Shown: positions 19,447-27,974 of the stretch, one piece after another
Layout of the letters: each line of letters begins with the position of its first letter
Numbering within the stretch: position 1 is the first letter of the stretch
From: Amycolatopsis sp. NBC_01488
GTDB taxonomy: Bacteria > Actinomycetota > Actinomycetes > Mycobacteriales > Pseudonocardiaceae
Direction: 5' to 3'
NCBI RefSeq assembly: GCF_036227105.1
Contig: NZ_CP109434.1
Location: forward strand, 6,110,501-6,174,500
Length of the DNA: 64,000 nucleotides
Notes under the pieces: generated by a model
What the model was told of the DNA's origin: nothing
Seen by the model: the letters and a program-made list of their open reading frames with translations, nothing else
Databases searched by the model: none
Translations under genes and position numbers: made by a program

Positions 19447-20610
19447 CTATGTCCGCTGGTGCGCTACCGGGCAGACACCGGCGGCCAGCCACTTCTCCCG
19501 CAGGTCCGCCGGGATGGTCAGCGCGGTCGGCTGGCCGTTGGTCAGCGTCCGGACGCTGCCGCCGAGCAGCAGGCTGCCCGCTTTGTCGAGCACCGCCGTG
19601 GCCGTGCGGCTGCGGTCCTCCGAACGTTCCAGCAACCGCATCACCCGCACTCCCGCACCGACCGCACGGCGCCACCCGCGCGAGCTCGGCACTTCGAGCC
19701 AGTCGGCGACCTCCTCGGTCACAACCTGGCGGACCATCGCCGCGACCACCCCGTCGAACGCCTTGCCCGGCACCATTTCCTCGTACAGGCGCAGGAGGTT
19801 GCGGGTCAGCTCGATCCCTTCGGCCGACGGGCCGTAGGTCGCTTCGACGAGCTCCGCGTTCAGTTCCCGGGCCGCCATCAGCGTTTCGGGCATGGCCGCG
19901 GCCGGGATGCCGAGCATCGCACCCGTCACCCGCCAGACGTAGTAGTAGTCCTCGGCTTCCCGCTCGGTGACCGAGATCCCGATCCGGCGCATCCCGTAGA
20001 TGACCTGCACCGAAAAGATCAGCAGCGCACCGAGCATGTCCTGCTGGCACAGCGGGACGCCGTCCGCTTCGACATCCCATTCACCGGACCGGGTGATGAA
20101 ATAGCGCACCGCGGCGTGGATCAGCCGGGTCTTCTGGATGGTGGGCACGAAACTGCCACCCGAGCCGAACGGATGCGGACCCATCAAGTGCAACACGAAC
20201 TGGGACGTCTCCGACAACCGCCGATGCGGCTGGTTCAGCCGATGGGTCAGCGACAGGACCCGGGACGGCCGCGGCTGGGCGTAGCAGTTCACCATGGCCC
20301 CGAAGGACAGCACCGAAGCGACGTGCACGCCATCGTCCACGAAGAACTCGTACGCACCCGCGACCCGGTCCAGATCCGCCCAGCCCGGCAGGAGGTCCGT
20401 GTCGACCAGGTAACGCCGCACCGACTCCGGCAGATCCTCGGGAATGGGCTGATCGTTGTCCCGGAACTGGGCCAGGACCTCGTTCACCACGCCCGTCCGC
20501 CCACCGGCCACCAGATCGGCGATGACGGCGTCCGCCAGCGGGTCACCCTGGTACTTCAGCGTTTCGAGAGCGGACAAACCCGCCCGCCGCCCGATCAAGC
20601 TTTCCGACAT
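19447..20610 (-). CDS. MpaB/DUF2236-family oxygenase, latex-clearing-protein-like
   Basis: This intact 387-residue protein of the DUF2236 (oxygenase MpaB) family, the family of the rubber oxygenase Lcp, has the order typical of Lcp: VAGGRTGVVNEVLAQFRDND near 35-53, then PGWADLDRVAGAYEFFVDDG, then KTRLIHAAVRYF at 160-171. His165 and Arg169 in that H-x3-R fit the haem-ligand region. It also has MLGALLIFSVQVIYGMRRIG and YVWRVTGAMLGIP. There is no obvious Tat or Sec signal, unlike secreted Lcp proteins, so it probably acts inside the cell on an isoprenoid or lipid-like substrate. It lies between the intact and decayed EF-hand genes on the same strand. Confidence 0.8.
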   Translation of the reverse strand: MSESLIGRRAGLSALETLKYQGDPLADAVIADLVAGGRTGVVNEVLAQFRDNDQPIPEDLPESVRRYLVDTDLLPGWADLDRVAGAYEFFVDDGVHVASVLSFGAMVNCYAQPRPSRVLSLTHRLNQPHRRLSETSQFVLHLMGPHPFGSGGSFVPTIQKTRLIHAAVRYFITRSGEWDVEADGVPLCQQDMLGALLIFSVQVIYGMRRIGISVTEREAEDYYYVWRVTGAMLGIPAAAMPETLMAARELNAELVEATYGPSAEGIELTRNLLRLYEEMVPGKAFDGVVAAMVRQVVTEEVADWLEVPSSRGWRRAVGAGVRVMRLLERSEDRSRTATAVLDKAGSLLLGGSVRTLTNGQPTALTIPADLREKWLAAGVCPVAHQRT

Positions 20611-20737
20611 CGGGTCAGCCTCATCGAAAGCCGAATCCGGACGCTAGCGCCGTTCGGGCACGGCCACGCCTCGATGTAGTGGCACCGTCATCACTGCCCG
20701 TGACCCCAGCCGGCCGTGCAGACGGCTACGGGCCACG

Positions 20738-21292
20738 TCACCGGTCCAAGGGCCCGAGCAGCCAGCTGCCCGCCGAGCCGGAAGCCTCGTCGAAGTAGTA
20801 CGCGCGGATGGCCGCCAGCAGGTCGCCGGTCGTGATGTACCCGTCGCCGTCACGGTCCAGGTGGTGGAACGCCGCCCGGGCGTCGGCCTCGGGCAAGCCC
20901 ATCAGCGCACCGGTCCAGCGCACCTCGTCGTCTTCGGTCAACCGGCCGTCGTGGTCGGCGTCGACGATGTCCATGATGGCGGCGAGGAAGGGCTGGTAGC
21001 CGGAGTCGAACGCAGCCGGCGTCTCCAGCATCCCGGCGGCGAAGGCGGCCTTGTACTCCGCCTCGCTGATCCGCTGGTCACCGTCGACGTCCGCGGCCTC
21101 GACCAGGTGATCCCACACTCCCAGGCACATCGTGGTCATCCGCTGCTGCACCGGGGAGTCCGGGGCATGCCCGAACTCCGCTCCGAGCTGAGCAGCCGCG
21201 GTGACGAAGTCCTCCCGGTCGACGAAGCCGTCACCGTCCCGGTCGTAGGTGCGGAAGCGGCGCGACAGCTTTTGGTCCAGGAACTCCGACAT
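20738..21292 (-). CDS. Calerythrin-like calcium-binding protein with four EF-hands
   Basis: The protein has 184 residues from ATG 21292; in-frame codons upstream have no family resemblance. Four canonical loops are visible: DRDGDGFVDREDF (17-29), DVDGDQRISEAEY (68-80), DADHDGRLTEDDE (111-123) and DRDGDGYITTGDL (146-158). It ends SGSAGSWLLGP, as in other actinobacterial calerythrins. It would bind Ca2+ in the cytoplasm as buffer or sensor. The gene lies 127 bases upstream of the MpaB-like oxygenase on the same strand, and a decayed paralogue lies beyond that. Confidence 0.9.
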   Translation of the reverse strand: MSEFLDQKLSRRFRTYDRDGDGFVDREDFVTAAAQLGAEFGHAPDSPVQQRMTTMCLGVWDHLVEAADVDGDQRISEAEYKAAFAAGMLETPAAFDSGYQPFLAAIMDIVDADHDGRLTEDDEVRWTGALMGLPEADARAAFHHLDRDGDGYITTGDLLAAIRAYYFDEASGSAGSWLLGPLDR

Positions 21293-22264
21293 GTGCACGA
21301 GCAGCCTTTTCGTCGAGGGGCACGAATCTGTCGACCGGCTCCGCTTGGGGTGGTGAACGCTCATCGGTGGGCCCAGGTCACATACGGTCTTCACTTGAGG
21401 TATTCGGCGTCCGCTGCCGGATGCCGACCGGCAGACGCCCCGAACACTCGCAGCGCACGCTGCATGCCGCAATGCCCGAGCCGGGTGATTCCGGCACTGG
21501 TGACTCGGTCTGCGGTAACCGTCCTGTCGGCAGGCCACGGGCTTCGGCGCCACGACGTTCAGCTCGTTGTAGCTGCCCGAACGCGTCGACAAGCCCTGGC
21601 GTGAGAACACCTCGTCGCGCTTGGCGTGCGTCACCGCCGACGGCACCGGATCACGGTCCTCGCTCGAGCTCAACACAGCAACCACCCTGCCCGGCAGTTC
21701 CCGCCCGGCCCCGCGCCCTCCGCAATTGACCTGCACGGATACGCTCGACAGAATCCGGCACGGACGAGCCCGAGATGTGCCCGAGAGGTCTCGCACACGT
21801 CGACAGAACGCGGTATAGTCCGACACAAGTGATGGCCGTTGACCAGCCGAAAAGGTCTTGTCCGACATCACTCGACATCACTCGACACCTCCCGACACCC
21901 CAAAACGCGTTCTCTTAGTCAGCGGGTTGAGATACCGGCGGTATCTAAAGATCGTCGCTCGAGCACAGTGCTCCGTCAGATGCCCGGGCGTGTCCGACTC
22001 ATACTTTGCTCGAACGATCCTGACAAGCTGGCGCACTTGACCAGCCGTCGACACACGCAGCCGATAAAGGCTGAATTGAACCGTCCCTTGCACAGCCAAC
22101 AACTCAAGTTGTCGCGTTGAGCTGAGGCTCCGGTGCAGAGTTGGCAGTCAAGCCCATCGCGCGGCACACTGACACTAGTGATCCGTTTGGATGACTAACG
22201 CCCTCCCACGTCAACGCACGTGGAGGCTACGTGTCCACACCGTCGAGCGTCGACGAGAAGGCGG
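21293..22264. other. Gene-free stretch upstream of the EF-hand gene, lower GC towards the IS
   Basis: I see no supported gene in these 970 bases. The second half (about 21750-22200) is AT-richer. It contains a short imperfect tandem array of ATCACTCGAC near 21867-21886, a perfect 7-bp inverted repeat at 21930-21946, and an imperfect hairpin near 22203-22227 (CCTCCCACGT against ACGTGGAGG). Confidence 0.4.
21930..21946. promoter_or_regulatory. Short palindrome AGATACC-GGC-GGTATCT
   Basis: Perfect 7-bp arms with a 3-base spacer in an AT-richer gene-free stretch. The size and symmetry fit an operator for a dimeric regulator. No gene next to it shows what it would control. Confidence 0.3.
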
Positions 22265-23699
22265 GAGCAATAGTCAAGACCTGTGGATGAAGATCTTTTA
22301 GGCGGCTGCGGGTGGGGTGTGTTCGGTGGGGCGTTCGACGAGTTTGCCTGCCTCGAACCGTGCGCCGGCACGGACGAGGGCGACCAGGTGGGGCGCGTTG
22401 ACCGCGCGCCAGCGAGCCTGGGCCGCTTCGATGAGCTTGAATGCCATCGCCAACCCCGCCGCGCGGGAGCCAGGACCCTTGGTGACCTTGGTGCGGTGCC
22501 GCACGGTGGCGAAGGTTGACTCGATCGGGTTCGTGGTCCGCAGGTGGATCCAGTGCTCGGCCGGATAGTCGTAGAACGCCAGCAGCACGTCAATGTCGTC
22601 GGTGATCTTGGCGGCGGCCTTGGGGAACTTCGCGCCGTAGGCGGCATCGAACGCCTTCACCGCGTCCAGGGCGTGCCGGCGGTCTTCGGCGTTCCAGATC
22701 TGCGCGAGGGCCTTCTTCGCCCCGGGATGCGCGGACTTGGGCAGCGCCGCCAGCACGTTGGCGATCTTGTGGAACCAGCAGCGCTGCTCCCGGGTCTCGG
22801 GAAACACCTCCCGCAGCGCGCCCCAGAACCCCAGTGCCCCGTCGCCCGCGGCCAGCACCGGGGCACGCATCCCGCGGCGGCGGGCATCGCGCAGCAGATC
22901 CGCCCAGGACTCGGCCGACTCGCGGTACCCGTCAGCCAGCGCGACGAGCTCCTTGCGGCCGTCGGCGCGCACCCCGATCATCACCAGCAGGCACAGTTTC
23001 TGCTCTTCCAGGCGGATGTTGACGTGGATCCCGTCCGCCCACAGATAAACAAAGTCCACAGTGGACAGATCACGTTCGGCGAAGGCGCGTTGTTCGGCCT
23101 TCCACTGCTCGGTCAGCTTCGTGATCACCGGACCCGACAGGCCCTTCGCCGACCCGAGGAACTGACCCAGCGCCGGCACGAAGTCCCCCGAGGACAGGCC
23201 GTGCAGGTACAGCAAGGGCAGCACCTCGGTGATCTTCGGGGTCTTGCGTGCCCACGGCGGCAGGATCGCCGAGGAGACCGCTCGCGTTCGCCGGTGTCGG
23301 GGTCGATGCGCTTGTCGTTGACCCGCGGCGCGGTCACCTGCACCGCGCCCGCGCTGGTCAGCACCTCGCGCGGTTCGTGGTGACCGTTGCGCACCACCAG
23401 GCGATGCCCGTTCTCATCACGCTCGCCGGCGAACCGGGCGATATAGGCCTCGACCTCGGCCTGCAACGCCTCGGCCAGCATCCGCCGCGCGCCTTCACGC
23501 ACCAGCTCATCGATCACCGACGACACGGACGAGCCGCCCGCCGCACCATCATCACCAGCAGCAGGATCAGGGACTACGCTCAGCATCGGGTCGTACCTTC
23601 CCGGCCGACGTTGGCGCGTCGGCCATGCTTGGAAACCTCATCCGGTCACCGGGAAGGTACGCCCCCTTCCCAGCCATCCACAGGTTTCAAGCATTGCTC
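22265..23699 (-). mobile_element. IS256-family insertion sequence, copy 1 (1435 bp)
   Basis: The ends were set by comparison with the second copy at 50346-51780. Apart from one base (T at 23641 against A at 51722) I see no difference in the parts compared. Terminal inverted repeats begin GAGCAATAGTCAAGACCTGT (left) and GAGCAATGCTTGAAACCTGT (right, read inward). The flanks GAAGGCGG and GACGTCGG do not match, so no target duplication is visible here and a rearrangement at one end is likely. Confidence 0.92.
22298..23586 (-). pseudogene. IS256-family (mutator type) transposase, one-base frameshift, copy 1
   Basis: The N-terminal frame from ATG 23586 covers IDELVREGARRMLAEALQAE, VEAYIARFAGERDENG and RVNDKRIDPDTGERE. 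The second frame covers VLPLLYLHGLSSGDFVPAL to the end near 22298. Catalytic residues are the Asp of LWADGIHVNI, the Asp of AAGDGALGFWGAL and the Glu of TTNPIESTFATVRHRT. Homologues read RFSSAILPPW at the break near 23275, so one T appears to be missing in CGGTCTCC. The other copy has the same defect. Confidence 0.88.
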
Positions 23700-24196
23700 G
23701 ACGTCGGCGCTGCGGACCGCTCGGGTCAACTCGGCGACGCACGCAAAATCCGGAACACGTTTCCTCGGCCGATCACTGGCGTGGTTTCGCACATCGGGCA
23801 CTTCCCCTTGCGGGACCCCTGCTCCGATGTCGACGACGGTGCACCGGGAAGGCTTTCCCGGTGCGGCCACCGCGGGGCGGCCAGTCCCCTCGCCCTGCGG
23901 GGAGTCGTCGCCGACCACGGAGCGCAAACCTCAACCTTCGACCCGGTGCACGGTCAAGGCGCCGATTCAGCGTTGCTCTACTTCGGGTAGTGTTTTTCCC
24001 GGATTCGGGGCGAGCTGGGGCCGACGAGCGGCGAAGTCGAGTGATTCGCGGTCTTCGGCATGCCGGGACCCGCCGGCAGTCCTACGCTCGGCCGACGGCT
24101 GATCCGGCTCGACCCGCTGATCGCGCCGACCGAACAAGATCATCTTGTCACCACACTGCACCCTCCGCAACCAAACGCCGATGAGGGACTCCATCG
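23700..24196. other. Gene-free stretch right of IS256 copy 1
   Basis: No frame shows family motifs. It contains the strong hairpin at 23841-23864. Confidence 0.35.
23841..23864. terminator. Hairpin with perfect 10-bp stem
   Basis: GCACCGGGAA (23841-23850) pairs with TTCCCGGTGC (23855-23864) around a 4-base loop. The very stable stem has no T-tract. It is a terminator-like structure with no clear owner. Confidence 0.4.
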
Positions 24197-24634
24197 ATGC
24201 ACGCAGACCTGGCCCCGGGCAACGCCCAAAGTCGACACCTCGTGTCGCTTCAACACCAATTGCGCCTGCTCGCGGCGACGATGACCGTGGCGCCGGAGTC
24301 GGCGGAGGTCGTGATCATGCTAACCGGGGTGGCAGTGACCACCGCCCGTGCCGAGGTCGATCTAGCCGACTGCGCTCCGGAGGTCGTCCTCCTGGTTCGC
24401 CAGGCACTGGGCTCGGCGACCGAAGGCCGATACGAAGCAGCTTGCACCGAGCTCATCTCGGCGCACGGCAGGCTCGCAGAGCTCCGGCGGAGCCGGGCGA
24501 GAGCGTCCGGCCCTTTCACGGGCGAAGGTTCGCCGGCGCCCGAAGACACCCCGGTTCGAACCGCCCGGCCTCGCTCGCCCGCACCTCGGGTGCGTCCGCT
24601 TGCACCGCGACCGCAAGGTTGGCCTCAGGCCTGA
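24197..24634 (+). CDS. Small hypothetical protein
   Basis: This 145-residue frame from ATG 24197 is not recognised. Residues 15-95 look helical and coherent (LVSLQHQLRLLAATMTVAPE; EGRYEAACTELISAHGRLAE). The last 45 residues are Pro/Arg/Ala-rich and probably disordered. The coding sense is supported only by composition, and no clear ribosome site precedes it. It could be a small cytoplasmic actinobacterial protein or a chance frame. Confidence 0.4.
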   Translation: MHADLAPGNAQSRHLVSLQHQLRLLAATMTVAPESAEVVIMLTGVAVTTARAEVDLADCAPEVVLLVRQALGSATEGRYEAACTELISAHGRLAELRRSRARASGPFTGEGSPAPEDTPVRTARPRSPAPRVRPLAPRPQGWPQA

Positions 24635-25304
24635 GCACGCGGTGGATTCCACGACAACGGGACACGACCACGCCGGGTCAGTGGCCCGTTGCCTCGGCGA
24701 CGGCGTCCAGGGCCGTCCGGTCGGCATGCGTGCTGTTCGAGCGGGGTTCACCCGGTCCGCGGTCCGGCGCCGCACGGACGACTCGGGCCACCTCGTCGAA
24801 TATCGGCGTCGGCTCGGCCTTCGCGGATGTCGGTTCGGCGTTCGTCACCGCGCTTCCCGGTTTGCCGGTAGCGCGTTCACGGCCGGCGCAGCCAGCGGAT
24901 CCAGCCTGGACGGCGCACTGGAATCCCGGTACCGCACGACTCCGCGCCGATCACCTGGGGCACCGCAAAACGCACCAGCACGTCGACTCTTCGGACGCCA
25001 TGTCGGAATCGTCAAGATCATCGGCTCCGGTCGTTCTTCCACCTCGGTTCACAGGGCCTCTGTGAACCTTTGCGCGCCACGTCAACTGTGGTCACGTCGT
25101 GCTCGGCCACTGTCTCGAATTCGATTCTCCCAGGCACCGGCTGCTGATCAACCCGGCTCACCCGGCCGCGTGCACCCCGCCTGGATCTTCGACCAACCTG
25201 GGTGACGGCGGGCCCGATGCTCATGACCACACGGTCACCAACACTGCTCTGTTCGATCGGTCCGGGCAAAGCCGGCCACCGCCACCCGGCACGGCCCGCC
25301 GCGT
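24635..25304. other. Gene-free stretch
   Basis: No frame in these 670 bases shows a credible start together with family motifs. It lies downstream of the FabI gene, which ends at 25305 on the minus strand. Confidence 0.35.
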
Positions 25305-26075
25305 TCAGACCGGAGCGAGGGCGAGGACTCCGCCGTCGGCGGCGATCAGCGAACCGGTCGTGGCCGGCAACCAGTCGGAAAGCACGGCACAAACGGTTCT
25401 CGCGACCGGGCCGGGGTCGGCGGCGTTCCAGCCGAGCGGCGCTCGCGCCGTCCAGCCTTCCTCCAGTCCGGTGAACCCGGGGATGGCGGAAGCGGCAACG
25501 GTTCGCAGTGGACCGGCGGTCACCAGGTTCACCCTGATGCCGTCGCGGCCCAGGTCCCGGGCCAGGTAGCGGTTGACGCACTCCAGCGCGGCCTTGGCCA
25601 CGCCCATCCAGTTGTAGGCGGGCCACGCCGCCTGGCCGTCGAAGTTCAGGCCGACGATCGCGGCGCCTGGGCCGAGCAGCGGCTTGACGGCGACGACCAG
25701 CGACTTGAACGAGAAGGCAGACACCTCGATCGCCACCGAGACGTCCTCGCGGGGACTGTCGAGGAACGGGGCGCCGAGGCAACTCGGCGGGGCGAAACCG
25801 ATTGCGTGCAACACGCCGTCAAGGCGGTCGGTGTGGTCGCGCACCCGCGCGGCAAGCGTGTCGAGGTGCGTTGCGTCCTGGACGTCAAGTTCGACGACCG
25901 GCGCCGGCCGCGGCAGCCGGTTCGCCACCCGCTGGACCAGAGAGAGCCGGCCGAATCCGGTCAAGACTACATCGGCCCCTTGCTCCTGAGCGTGCTTCGC
26001 GGTGTGGAAGGCGATGGAAGCCTCGGTGAGCACACCGGTGATGAGCAGCCTTTTTCCTGCGAGCAGGCCGGTCAC
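25305..26075 (-). CDS. fabI: Enoyl-ACP reductase, InhA/FabI type
   Basis: GTG 26075 has AAGGAG six bases upstream and gives 256 residues. It starts VTGLLAGKRLLITGVLTEAS, the mycobacterial-type FabI opening. The active site is Tyr154-x6-Lys161 in AYNWMGVAK, with Phe145 in LNFDG. It would reduce trans-2-enoyl-ACP with NADH in type II fatty-acid synthesis. Where InhA has the motif HSIGF (Ser94), this protein has HAIGF, an Ser-to-Ala difference equal to a known InhA resistance substitution. It sits 11 bases downstream of the dehydrogenase/KAS III chimera, a setting unlike housekeeping fabI. A second, resistant copy is a plausible inference. Confidence 0.9.
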   Translation of the reverse strand: MTGLLAGKRLLITGVLTEASIAFHTAKHAQEQGADVVLTGFGRLSLVQRVANRLPRPAPVVELDVQDATHLDTLAARVRDHTDRLDGVLHAIGFAPPSCLGAPFLDSPREDVSVAIEVSAFSFKSLVVAVKPLLGPGAAIVGLNFDGQAAWPAYNWMGVAKAALECVNRYLARDLGRDGIRVNLVTAGPLRTVAASAIPGFTGLEEGWTARAPLGWNAADPGPVARTVCAVLSDWLPATTGSLIAADGGVLALAPV

Positions 26076-26086
26076 AAAGTTCTCCT

Positions 26087-27472
26087 TCACGACGGATCCG
26101 GTGGTCGGGAAAAGGTGGGCCAGGTCAGCAGTGCGGATCCCCAGGTGGTCCCGGCGCCGAAGGCGGTGAGCAGAACTCGCTGCCCGGCTTGCAGGTTCCC
26201 CGCGCCCGCGGCGGCGGCGAGGGCGAGCGGGATCGAGGCTGCGCTGGTGTTGCCTGTCCGCCCGAGGGTGATTACCAGGCGGTCCGGGGCCAGCCGCAGG
26301 CGTTTCGCGGTCGCCTCGAGAATCCTGCTGTTGGCCTGGTGCCCCACCAGCCGGTCCAGACCGGACACCGGAATACCGGCCGCCGCCAGCACGGCGAGGG
26401 CTGACTCCGCCATGCGTGTGCACGCGTGCCGGAAGACTTCGTTGCCCCGCATCTTCAGGAAGTGGTCCCGCGGATCGTCGGAGGCGCGCAGCCGGCTGCC
26501 GCCGGCGGGCACGAACAGCATTTCGGTGTGTTCTCCGGCGCTGTGCAGATCGAAGGGGCCCAACGCGCCGGGCTCCCGCGCCGACCCGGCGCGGACGACC
26601 ACGGCCCCTGCTCCGTCGCCGAAGAGTGGCGCGGTCGCGCGGTCCGCCGGATCGCACAGCCTGCTGAAGACATCGGCCCCGACGACCACGACGCGCCCGG
26701 CGAGCCCGGCGGCGATCATGCCGGCTGCCACGGCCAGTGCGTAGACGAATCCCGTGCATGCCGCGTTGACATCGAAGGCCGGAATGCCGGAGAGACCGAG
26801 GGCGGCGGCTACCCGCGGTGCGCCGGCCGGACACAGGTGGTCGGCGGTGACGCAGGAGACGACGACCTGCATGGGCTTCGGCGGTGCGGTGTCGTCGACG
26901 GCGAGGGCGACGGTGGCACGGTCGGCGGGGGCGAGGGTTTCGATGGCCCGGCAGGTGGCTGTGCTGATCGCCTCCATGTTGCCCAGGGTGCCCGGTCCGG
27001 CCGATGGGGCGGCGATGGTCGCGACCACCGTGGCCTCGGCCACTCGGGCGAAACAGGCGATGGCGTAGACGATGGGGACGGCCACCTGGCCGGCGCAGGA
27101 CACCGTGCTGATGTTGGGTGCGCCGAGATGCTCGTCGAGGTTGACCGCGGGGATGACCGGCTTGCCGCAGGCGGCGGGGGTCAGGTCGATCGCGGTGATC
27201 CCGGCTTCGGTGTAGCGCGGCGCGTTGGCGGTGTGGACGTCCGCGGAGGTCGCCTCGAACACCAGCCCCGGGCGGTCCGGGTGGTCCAGGAGCCATTCGA
27301 TGCCCTCCGCGCTGACCTGCAACCCCTCCGCGTGCGCGCGGTGGAGCCCGGTCGACGCGGGATTCCTGCCGATCATGAACCGGGGCTCCAGTGTTTCCGA
27401 GCGCATCAGTTTGTACATCAGGTCGGTCCCGACGTTTCCGGGTCCGACAATCGCCACGGGTGTCTTCGTCAC
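26087..27472 (-). CDS. In-frame chimera: acetaldehyde dehydrogenase N-terminal part fused to KAS III (FabH) C-terminal part
   Basis: A GTG at 27472 opens an uninterrupted 461-codon frame. Residues 1 to about 200 are an acylating acetaldehyde dehydrogenase (BphJ/HsaG type): IVGPGNVGTDLMYKLMRS, FEATSADVH, DLTPAACGKPVIPAVNL, and catalytic Cys126 in TVSCAGQ. From about 201 on it is beta-ketoacyl-ACP synthase III: VVVSCVTADHLCPAGAPRVA, Cys239 in DVNAACTGFVYALA, His378 in GHQANSRI and Asn408 in GRTGNTSAASIPLAL. The dehydrogenase lacks its last 100 or so residues and KAS III its first 85 or so. A deletion joining two neighbouring genes explains this best; a functional channel from aldehyde to acyl-CoA priming is possible but unproven. 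Confidence 0.85.
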   Translation of the reverse strand: MTKTPVAIVGPGNVGTDLMYKLMRSETLEPRFMIGRNPASTGLHRAHAEGLQVSAEGIEWLLDHPDRPGLVFEATSADVHTANAPRYTEAGITAIDLTPAACGKPVIPAVNLDEHLGAPNISTVSCAGQVAVPIVYAIACFARVAEATVVATIAAPSAGPGTLGNMEAISTATCRAIETLAPADRATVALAVDDTAPPKPMQVVVSCVTADHLCPAGAPRVAAALGLSGIPAFDVNAACTGFVYALAVAAGMIAAGLAGRVVVVGADVFSRLCDPADRATAPLFGDGAGAVVVRAGSAREPGALGPFDLHSAGEHTEMLFVPAGGSRLRASDDPRDHFLKMRGNEVFRHACTRMAESALAVLAAAGIPVSGLDRLVGHQANSRILEATAKRLRLAPDRLVITLGRTGNTSAASIPLALAAAAGAGNLQAGQRVLLTAFGAGTTWGSALLTWPTFSRPPDPS

Positions 27473-27524
27473 GATAAACCTTTCATTTTCGCGAATTCGC
27501 GTGTCCAGGTCGTTCTTCGGTGCT

Positions 27525-27974
27525 TCAGGGAATATTCGTCATGAGCTGTCGACCACGGGTCCGTGCCGCGCGCGGCCTCGGCACCTTGCTTCGCTCCGCA
27601 GCCGCGAGCTGGGTCACGACGGCATCCGCGGTGGTTCGGTTGAGTGCCAGTGGCACGTCGTGGACGCAGCATTGCCGGATGAGCGCACTCACGTCCGGAG
27701 CGTGCGGGTGGGCGACAGCGGAATCGATGAAGAAGAACACTGCCGCGACCTCGCCGGCGGCGACAGCCGCCGCGATGGCGACGTCGCCGCCGCTGGGACC
27801 GTGTCCGCAGGTCGTCGCCGGAAAATTGGCTTCCCGCAGTCTTTTTCCGGTCCCGTCGGTCGCGATCATATCGAATACGGACAGTGCAACGACATGGTCG
27901 CCGACGAACTCCGACATGGTCTGCTTCATGCCGTCATGCGCGATGATCGCAATCAATTTGTTCGAAATTTTCAC
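27525..27974 (-). CDS. mgsA: Methylglyoxal synthase
   Basis: A GTG at 27974 gives 149 residues. The family's active-site set is present: AHDGMK (13-18), GPSGGD with Asp64 (the catalytic base, Asp71 in E. coli), FFID with Asp84, and PHAPDV with His91. TTADAVV near 114-120 is also typical. The enzyme makes methylglyoxal from dihydroxyacetone phosphate. About 20 extra residues follow the family's normal end. It is the first gene of a minus-strand operon; 52 bases separate it from the dehydrogenase/KAS III chimera. Methylglyoxal synthase is uncommon in actinomycetes and odd in this company. Confidence 0.85.
   Translation of the reverse strand: MKISNKLIAIIAHDGMKQTMSEFVGDHVVALSVFDMIATDGTGKRLREANFPATTCGHGPSGGDVAIAAAVAAGEVAAVFFFIDSAVAHPHAPDVSALIRQCCVHDVPLALNRTTADAVVTQLAAAERSKVPRPRAARTRGRQLMTNIP

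Noticed and set aside
24635..25304. Several open frames on both strands
   Set aside because: None has a start with ribosome site or recognisable motif.
25305..27296. Apparent 663-codon fusion reading into FabI
   Set aside because: The upstream 400 codons are an Arg-rich shadow of the dehydrogenase/KAS III frame; FabI starts at GTG 26075 with a good ribosome site.
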